Assembly (NCBI GenBank): GCA_964438705.1
Contig: CAYTKQ010000003.1
Location: 124,001-188,000 of the forward strand
Direction: 5' to 3'
DNA length: 64,000 nucleotides
Origin: Christensenella sp964438705
GTDB lineage: Bacteria; Bacillota; Clostridia; Christensenellales; Christensenellaceae
A program made the translations under genes and the position numbers. Shown here in pieces: positions 58,369 to 64,000 of this stretch (within the stretch, counting starts at the first letter, position 1; each line of letters starts with the position of its first letter). Below the pieces are notes generated by a model. It did not search any database. It was not told the DNA's origin and worked only from the letters and a program-made list of their open reading frames with translations.

Positions 58369-60612
58369 ATGTTGAGCAAAAATGCTGTAACGGTACTGGA
58401 GAGACGTTACTTAAAAAAGGATGCAGAGGGCAAGCCGACGGAATCACCGGAGGATCTTTTCAGACGCGTCGCACAGGCGATTGCAGAGGCAGATAAGGAA
58501 TATGATCTGAACGCCGACACAAAGGCGACACAGGATATTTTTTATGATATGATGTATCATTTGAAATTCATGCCGAATTCTCCGACGTTGATGAACGCCG
58601 GCAGACCGCTGGGGCAGCTTTCGGCTTGTTTTGTGCTTCCGGTTTCGGATAGCATGGAGGACATTTTTGACGCGCTGAAAAATGCGGCGCTGATCCACAA
58701 AAGCGGCGGCGGCACGGGCTTTTCTTTCTCGCGGCTGCGTCCGTCGGGCGCGTCTGTGAATTCCACGGGCGGCGTTGCAAGCGGGCCGGTCAGTTTTATG
58801 AAGGTGTTTAACGCGGCGACGGAGGCGGTGAAGCAGGGCGGGACGCGACGCGGTGCAAATATGGGAATCCTGCGCGTCGATCATCCCGATATCATGAATT
58901 TCATTCAGTGCAAAAAGAACACGTCTGAAATTACCAATTTTAATATCAGCGTAGGCATCACGGAAGAATTTATGAAGGCTGTGCATGAAAAGCGCGACTA
59001 CGCGCTCATCGATCCGCACGACAAGCGTGAATGCGGGAAGCTGTATGCACCCGATGTGTTCAACCTGATCGTAAAAATGGCGTGGACGAACGGTGAACCG
59101 GGGATCGTTTTCCTCGATCGCATCAACCGCGACAATCCGGTTCCGACGCTCGGCGAGGTGGAGAGTACAAACCCGTGCGGCGAACAGCCGCTGCTGCCAT
59201 TTGAAAGCTGCAATCTTGGTTCCATCAACTTAAACGCGCTGATGATCAAAGACGGCGACGAATATGCGCTTGATTATGCCGAATTCGAAAAGACGATCTG
59301 CAATGCGGTGCATTTCCTTGACAATGTTATCGCGGTCAACAACTATCCGCTCGATGAGATCAGGGATATGACCCTTTCCACACGCAAGATCGGTCTGGGA
59401 CTGATGGGGTTTGCGGATATTCTCTATAAGCTTAAAATTCCTTATAATTCCGCAGAAGCGATCGCGCTTGCGGAAAAGGTAATGAAATTCCTGCGGGAAA
59501 CGGCCCGGGATGCGTCGTGCGCGCTTGCGAAGGAGCGTGGGACATTCCCGACCTACGACGAGAGCGTATTCAAATCGCAAGGAATGGTGCAGAGAAACGC
59601 GACGGTCACAACGATTGCGCCCACGGGCACGATTTCGATCATTTGCAGCTCTTCTTCGGGCATCGAGCCGATTTTTGGCCTTTCCTATATCCGCAACGTG
59701 ATGGACAACGACGAACTCCTGGAAATTCATCCGTATTTTGAAGAGGTCATGAAGGAGCGCGGGCTATACAGCAAGGAGCTGATGGCAAAGATCGCCAAAG
59801 AAGGGACGATCGCGCACATTGAGGAAATCCCGCAGGATATTAGGGACATTTTCGTAACGGCGCACGATATCACGCCGGAATATCATATCCGTATGCAGGC
59901 GGCGTTCCAGAAATATACGGACAACGCGGTTTCCAAGACAGTCAATTTCCCGCGCGAAGCGACGCAGGATGACGTGCGTGCCGTATATGAAATGGCGTAT
60001 GAATCCGGCTTGAAGGGCGTGACGATCTACCGTGACGGTTCGCGCGAAGCACAGGTCCTCAACATCGGCAAGGTCAACAAGGCGGATCAGCCCGAAGCGG
60101 TTTCGGTGATGCAGACGGCGGAAGGGGAAGAAGCCAAGGTTGCGCCGCGCAACAGGCCGGAGGTGACGCAGGGTATCACGCAAAAGGTGAAGATTGGCTG
60201 CGGTAATCTTTATATCACCGTCAACTATGATGAGAATGGTATTTGTGAGGTGTTCACGAACCTTGGCCGCGCGGGCGGATGTCCGTCACAGTCCGAGGCG
60301 ACGAGCCGCCTGATTTCTACGGCGCTCCGTTCAGGGATGGATGTGGAATCCATTGTGGAGCAGCTGCGCGGCATCCGCTGTCATTCGACGCTCAGAAAGG
60401 GCGGCGATGTGAAAGTGCTTTCGTGCCCGGACGCCATTGGAAGAGTTCTGCAAACCGTTGCGCAGATGCAGGGAGAAAAGATCGCGCCGCTCGTTATGCA
60501 GGATGAAGCGGAACATCATGACGATTCCAAATGCCCGGAGTGCGGCAAGGCGCTTGAATATGAGGGCGGCTGCAATATTTGCCGGTCGTGCGGATATTCT
60601 AAGTGCGGATGA
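58369..60612 (+). CDS. nrdJ: adenosylcobalamin-dependent (class II) ribonucleotide reductase
   Basis: 747-residue enzyme that makes deoxynucleotides with a B12-derived thiyl radical, independent of oxygen. The thiyl cysteine is Cys270 in NPCGE, with its redox partner Cys87 (LSACFVLP) and the family motif TRRGANMGIL. After the barrel comes a TSCPD domain (about 610-700) and a C-terminal zinc ribbon (CPECGK...CRSCGYSKC), probably a redox tail. ATG 58369 lies eight bases after AGGGGGA; GTG 58366 is possible. Two NrdR boxes precede it and nrdR itself is at 6.8 kb. Confidence 0.96.
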   Translation: MLSKNAVTVLERRYLKKDAEGKPTESPEDLFRRVAQAIAEADKEYDLNADTKATQDIFYDMMYHLKFMPNSPTLMNAGRPLGQLSACFVLPVSDSMEDIFDALKNAALIHKSGGGTGFSFSRLRPSGASVNSTGGVASGPVSFMKVFNAATEAVKQGGTRRGANMGILRVDHPDIMNFIQCKKNTSEITNFNISVGITEEFMKAVHEKRDYALIDPHDKRECGKLYAPDVFNLIVKMAWTNGEPGIVFLDRINRDNPVPTLGEVESTNPCGEQPLLPFESCNLGSINLNALMIKDGDEYALDYAEFEKTICNAVHFLDNVIAVNNYPLDEIRDMTLSTRKIGLGLMGFADILYKLKIPYNSAEAIALAEKVMKFLRETARDASCALAKERGTFPTYDESVFKSQGMVQRNATVTTIAPTGTISIICSSSSGIEPIFGLSYIRNVMDNDELLEIHPYFEEVMKERGLYSKELMAKIAKEGTIAHIEEIPQDIRDIFVTAHDITPEYHIRMQAAFQKYTDNAVSKTVNFPREATQDDVRAVYEMAYESGLKGVTIYRDGSREAQVLNIGKVNKADQPEAVSVMQTAEGEEAKVAPRNRPEVTQGITQKVKIGCGNLYITVNYDENGICEVFTNLGRAGGCPSQSEATSRLISTALRSGMDVESIVEQLRGIRCHSTLRKGGDVKVLSCPDAIGRVLQTVAQMQGEKIAPLVMQDEAEHHDDSKCPECGKALEYEGGCNICRSCGYSKCG

Positions 60613-60694
60613 CTGATTTGTCTGAAAAATGATGAACCATCAAAAGTGGCTTGCTCACTAAGTGCATAACGATGCATAATATACACAGGTTCAT

Positions 60695-60735
60695 AAAAAA
60701 CGGCTAAAATCAGTATGATTTCAAGCCGTTTTTTG
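60695..60735 (+). terminator. terminator after nrdJ
   Basis: AAAAAACGGCT pairs with AGCCGTTTTTT, with an inner AAATC/GATTT stem. Confidence 0.9.
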
Positions 60736-60845
60736 CCTGTTTGAGAGGCTGTTTTGCATAAAGATTGATCACTGGACAACTCATTTTTTGATGCACAGAT
60801 GAAAGTAAGCGGGATACGATTGACTCGCTGTAAAAGCGACGTATA

Positions 60846-60863
60846 GTTGAATATATATTCAAC
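60846..60863. promoter_or_regulatory. 18-bp palindrome, possible operator
   Basis: GTTGAATATATATTCAAC is a perfect inverted repeat lying 16 bases before a TetR-like reading frame; it could be the autoregulatory site of a now broken regulator. Confidence 0.5.
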
Positions 60864-60878
60864 GAATAGAGGTTCAAT

Positions 60879-60974
60879 GTGAATACGAGATCAGAACAAA
60901 AGGAAAAGCGATGGGCAGAGATATTGGAGGAGGCCTTGGATCAGTTTATTCGCCGGGGTATGCGGTCACGATGA
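60879..60974 (+). pseudogene. truncated TetR-type regulator N terminus
   Basis: A GTG start with GAGG six bases upstream opens a 31-residue frame (MNTRSEQKEKRWAEILEEAL then DQFIRRGMRSR) that resembles helix 1 of TetR DNA-binding domains, which typically reads like RREEILDAALELFAEKGY. It ends at TGA before the recognition helices. The following bases are open in another frame to 61172 but do not restore a TetR fold. Read as a decayed regulator; evidence is short. Confidence 0.35.
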
Positions 60975-61172
60975 CAGGGTAAAAAACACCTGTGGCAGGA
61001 GACGATGGATTTTGATTGCAAAAAGAATGGTCATGTGGTATCTTATATACAAGTATTCCCGCTATAAAGCCATTGTCAAAGCCATTGTCGGGCGATTGCG
61101 GTTTGAGACAAGTGGAAGCGGAACCTCGGAGCATAGGTTGTACAATAGTGTTAGAGAACGGGGGTTGATCAT

Positions 61173-62129
61173 GTGACATCAAGGTTAGGATATTTAGGGC
61201 GGCGGTTGGTTTATGCCGCCCTTACCGTTTTTATATTGATCACTGTTACATTTGCACTGATGCATATGCTGCCGGGCAATCCGTTCACTGGTCAAAAGCC
61301 GCTGAGACCGGAGGTGGAAGCGGCGCTTACAGAAAAGTATGGTCTTGACAAGCCCGTACTGGAGCAGTATGGGATTTATCTTGCCAATGTTGTGCAGGGA
61401 GATCTCGGCACCTCGCTTGTTTCGGGACGTGCCGTTTCAGATATCATTGCGCAGGCATTTCCCGTATCTCTGGAACTTGGGATACGGTCGCTTATATTCG
61501 CGTTGATTATTGGATTTGCGCTTGGCATTGTCGCGGCGGTGAAACATGGGACTGCGTGGGACACAGGCTCGATGATTCTGGCGCTTGTCGGCGTTTCTAT
61601 CCCATCCTTTATTTTGGGTGCGCTTCTGCAATACTTTTTTGGGCTCATGCTTTTTAAGGCGACGGGCGTGCACGTTTTTGCCGTGATTGGATGGGGAGCG
61701 GAAAACAGCAAGATGCTTCCGGCGTTTGCACTTGCATTCAGTACGATTGCCATTATCAGCAGGCTGATGCGCTCCAGTCTGATCGAGGTAATGAATCAGG
61801 ATTACATCCGCACAGCTCGTGTGAAAGGGCTGAGCAAAACGCAAATAGTGCTTCATCATGGTCTGCGCAACGCGGTCGCGCCGGTAATCACGGTTTTGGG
61901 GCCGCTTATGGCGGTGCTGTTTACAGGAACTTTTGCAATTGAAAAAGTCTTTTCAATTCCCGGTCTGGGAAAATATTACGTGGATTCCATTCGCGCGAAC
62001 GATTATCCGGTGATCATCGGGACGACGTTGTTCTTTGGGATATTTTTGGTACTGTGCAATCTTGCGGTCGACCTAATCAATAGTATGCTTGATCCGCGCA
62101 TCAAGCTGGGAGGAGGCCGTCGTGGATAA
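61173..62129 (+). CDS. oligopeptide/dipeptide ABC transporter permease (DppB/OppB type)
   Basis: 318-residue permease with six spans. The N terminus (YLGRRLVYAALTVFILITVTFALMHMLPGNPF) and coupling loop (DYIRTARVKGLSKTQIVLHHGLRNA) are family hallmarks. The GTG start has GGGGG about nine bases upstream. It is the first gene of an Opp/Dpp operon with no binding protein upstream; that gene would have to lie after the window or elsewhere. The last eight bases overlap the next start. Confidence 0.94.
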   Translation: MTSRLGYLGRRLVYAALTVFILITVTFALMHMLPGNPFTGQKPLRPEVEAALTEKYGLDKPVLEQYGIYLANVVQGDLGTSLVSGRAVSDIIAQAFPVSLELGIRSLIFALIIGFALGIVAAVKHGTAWDTGSMILALVGVSIPSFILGALLQYFFGLMLFKATGVHVFAVIGWGAENSKMLPAFALAFSTIAIISRLMRSSLIEVMNQDYIRTARVKGLSKTQIVLHHGLRNAVAPVITVLGPLMAVLFTGTFAIEKVFSIPGLGKYYVDSIRANDYPVIIGTTLFFGIFLVLCNLAVDLINSMLDPRIKLGGGRRG

Positions 62130-63123
62130 CGAAAAAGTACAGATTCCGCCGGAAGAATTCGAACGCATTCCGCAGAGCAGTATGTGCGACAGCACTCTGG
62201 TGCGGCCGGCTATGCGTTTTTGGCAGGAGGTAATGCTAAAGCTCAAAAAAAGCCCTTCCGCAATGATATTTTTATGGGTGCTGGTCGTCATTGTTTTGGG
62301 AGCGATTCTGATTCCGTTATTCTGGCCATTTGATTATGCCGCACAAAATGTAGCGTTTGCCAATAAATCTTTTATGAGCATTGACCCGACGACCGGATTT
62401 CCGCATGTTTTTGGAACCGACCATTTGGGCCGGGATATTTTCGTGCGCGTATGGTACGGCGCGCGCATATCCCTTCTTGTGGCAGGTGTCGTAGCGGTGA
62501 TCGATTGTGCGGCAGGCGTCGCTTATGGCGGGGCGGCAGGTTATCTGGGCGGCGGGAAAGAGAATGTCATGATGCGGCTTGTAGAGGTGATCAGCGGCAT
62601 TCCATACCTGATCGTCGTTCTGCTTTTGATGGCAGTTTTGCCGCAGGGCATCGGAACGATGATCCTTGCATATTCTATTGTGGGATGGACCGGGATGGCG
62701 CGGCTTGTGCGGGGGCAGGTGATTTCTCTGCGGGAACAGGAGTTTGTGCTCGCTTCAAAGGCGATGGGCGCGAGCGCCGGACGTATTGTCTCGCAGCATT
62801 TAATGCCCAATATGATGGGGCTCATCGTGGTGAATATTACGCTCGATATCCCCAACGTTATCTTTACGGAAGCGTTTCTTTCCATGCTGGGAATGGGCGT
62901 TCCGCCGCCGTTTCCGTCACTTGGCATGATGGTAAACGAAGGGGTCGCAACATTCCAGACCTATCCGTTTCAATTAATCATTCCGGCATTATTTATTTGC
63001 CTGATTATGCTTGCATTCAACATACTGGGGGATCGGCTGCAGGATGCGCTCGACCCGAAATTGAGGAGAGTTTCAAGATATGGGCGACGTGCTAAAAATA
63101 GAAAATCTGAACGTATCGTTTGA
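62122..63123 (+). CDS. oligopeptide/dipeptide ABC transporter permease (DppC/OppC type)
   Basis: 333-residue second permease. A 45-residue cytoplasmic N terminus precedes span 1 (about 48-68); then the OppC-type segment FGTDHLGRDIFVRVWYGARISL and the coupling loop EFVLASKAMGASAGRIVSQHLMPN. GTG 62122 is chosen for GGGAGGAGG five bases upstream and overlap with the previous stop. The start of the ATPase gene lies inside its 3' end. Confidence 0.94.
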   Translation: MDNEKVQIPPEEFERIPQSSMCDSTLVRPAMRFWQEVMLKLKKSPSAMIFLWVLVVIVLGAILIPLFWPFDYAAQNVAFANKSFMSIDPTTGFPHVFGTDHLGRDIFVRVWYGARISLLVAGVVAVIDCAAGVAYGGAAGYLGGGKENVMMRLVEVISGIPYLIVVLLLMAVLPQGIGTMILAYSIVGWTGMARLVRGQVISLREQEFVLASKAMGASAGRIVSQHLMPNMMGLIVVNITLDIPNVIFTEAFLSMLGMGVPPPFPSLGMMVNEGVATFQTYPFQLIIPALFICLIMLAFNILGDRLQDALDPKLRRVSRYGRRAKNRKSERIV

Positions 63124-64000
63124 AGCATATGCCGGAGATGTCCATGCGGTGCGCGGCGTTTCGCTTTCCATACGGGAGGGGGAAATCGTGGCGCTTGTGG
63201 GAGAAAGCGGATGCGGCAAGAGCGTGACAGCGCAATCCATTCTGGCGCTGAATCCGCCGCAGACCACAAGCATTACAGCGGATCGCCTGGAGCTTGCAGG
63301 AGAGGACATCCTCGGCGCTACGGAAAAGCAAATGAAGGCAATCCGCGGGAAGCTTGCGGGTATGGTGTTTCAGGACCCCATGACCTGCCTTAACCCGACA
63401 ATGAAGGTCGGCAAGCAGATCACAGAATCGCTTTTTCGCAGTAAAGAGAAGACGAGAGAAGCGTGTCAAAAGGAAGCGGTCCGGCTGTTGGAGTTGGTGC
63501 AAATACCGGACGCGGCCCAACGTGCGCAGCAATATCCGCATCAGTTTTCCGGCGGCATGCGCCAGCGGGTCATGATCGCAATCGCTCTTGCGCGCAGTCC
63601 AAGGCTTTTGATTGCGGACGAGCCGACCACGGCACTTGATGTGACGACACAATTTCGCATATTACTGTTGCTCCGTGAAATCAGAAAGGAAATGGGAACG
63701 GCCGTACTTCTGATTACACACGACTTGGGTGTTGTTGCCAATATGGCGGACCGTGTGGTAGTGATGTACGCGGGAAAGATCGTGGAAGAGGGAAGCGTAC
63801 AGAATATTTTTTCGTGCGCGGCGCATCCCTATACACAGGGGCTTTTAAGGAGCCTTCCCGTTGAGGGTTCTTCCGGTACGCTTTTTTCGATTCCCGGTGT
63901 TCCGCCGGATTTATATGCGCCGCCTAAGGGCTGTGCGTTTGCGCAGCGATGTTCTTATGCGATGCACATTTGCGTGAACCGACAACCAAATGAATTTACC
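63080..64000 (+). CDS. oligopeptide/dipeptide ABC transporter ATP-binding protein (DppD/OppD type), partial
   Basis: Frame open from ATG 63080 to the window end (307 codons, no stop). Walker A GESGCGKS (41-48), Q-loop MVFQDPMTCLNP, signature FSGGMRQRV, Walker B LLIADEPTTALD and H-loop LITHDLG are all present, as is the C-terminal oligo_HPY region whose cysteines (CAFAQRCSYAMHIC) match the Fe-S-binding pattern seen in some OppD proteins. The ATG overlaps the upstream permease by 44 bases, with GAGGAGAG before it. Probably 10-30 residues are missing at the C terminus. Confidence 0.93.
   Translation, partial: MGDVLKIENLNVSFEAYAGDVHAVRGVSLSIREGEIVALVGESGCGKSVTAQSILALNPPQTTSITADRLELAGEDILGATEKQMKAIRGKLAGMVFQDPMTCLNPTMKVGKQITESLFRSKEKTREACQKEAVRLLELVQIPDAAQRAQQYPHQFSGGMRQRVMIAIALARSPRLLIADEPTTALDVTTQFRILLLLREIRKEMGTAVLLITHDLGVVANMADRVVVMYAGKIVEEGSVQNIFSCAAHPYTQGLLRSLPVEGSSGTLFSIPGVPPDLYAPPKGCAFAQRCSYAMHICVNRQPNEFT

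Larger units (their letters stand above)
60736..61172. other. gap before the peptide transporter operon
   Basis: 437 bases without an intact gene. It contains an 18-bp palindrome, a TetR-like fragment and a tandem 12-base duplication (AAAGCCATTGTC at 61066 and 61078). No clear -35/-10 pair for the transporter was found. Confidence 0.5.

Noticed and set aside
61066..61089. Tandem 12-base repeat as a CRISPR or satellite
   Set aside because: Only two copies with no spacer; a chance duplication. No CRISPR array was seen anywhere in the window.

Overview
The window reads as the chromosome of a low-GC Gram-positive anaerobe (Bacillota, class Clostridia). Supporting signs are purine-rich ribosome binding sites 5-9 bases before most starts, TTTACA/TTGTAT-17-TATAAT promoters, U-tract terminators, a sporulation-type sigma factor after ftsZ, the ireB-ruvX-DUF1292 trio, NifS/NifU, a BceRSAB-type module and a B12-dependent ribonucleotide reductase with NrdR. 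The set is compatible with the Christensenellaceae or a related family, but that placement is inference.

Layout. 1-6.0 kb: end of the division/cell-wall cluster (murD, ftsW, ftsQ, then ftsA-ftsZ). 6.0-10.8 kb: sigE-type sigma factor, nrdR, pgeF-type laccase-domain gene, nifS, nifU, ireB, ruvX, DUF1292. 10.9-11.5 kb: five tRNA genes (Val, Asp, Gly, Cys, Leu). 11.5-13.8 kb: AT-rich island with a lipoprotein, a secreted protein and decayed sequence. 13.8-18.7 kb: phosphotriesterase-like hydrolase, 2-hydroxyacid dehydrogenase and KDPG aldolase, then a Na+-pumping decarboxylase beta subunit with a 41-residue OadG-like protein and an Fe-S protein. 18.8-20.3 kb: NlpC/P60 hydrolase. 20.4-30.5 kb: LacI-controlled operon with an ASRT-family protein, two creatinase/M24-like proteins, a ribose-type ABC transporter and a second phosphotriesterase-like hydrolase. 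30.7-42.0 kb: a 1415-residue BadF-type activase, patatin, glycerophosphodiesterase, glutathione peroxidase, heterodimeric ABC exporter and RpiR regulator.

42.7-47.7 kb: BceRS-like two-component system and BceAB-like transporter, followed by a 37-codon secreted peptide gene whose promoter carries the same 11-bp GTAAG direct repeats as the transporter promoter. 47.7-57.0 kb: a second two-component system followed by two GerMN lipoproteins (an arrangement recalling MtrAB-LpqB), an ECF S component, a metallo-hydrolase, comEC and holA. 57.0-60.6 kb: rpsT (reverse), murI and nrdJ; nrdJ is preceded by two well-formed NrdR boxes 32 bp apart. 61.2-64.0 kb: oligopeptide/dipeptide ABC transporter, cut by the window end.

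Most promising points: (i) the 20.4-30.5 kb catabolic locus, which combines an ASRT ligand-binding domain, a pair of M24 proteins without the usual metal ligands and a phosphotriesterase-like enzyme under one operator set; (ii) the 37-residue exported peptide apparently co-regulated with the BceAB-like transporter; (iii) three 10-bp-spaced Spo0A-box-like repeats before a sigE-type gene that lacks a pro-sequence and a spoIIGA neighbour.
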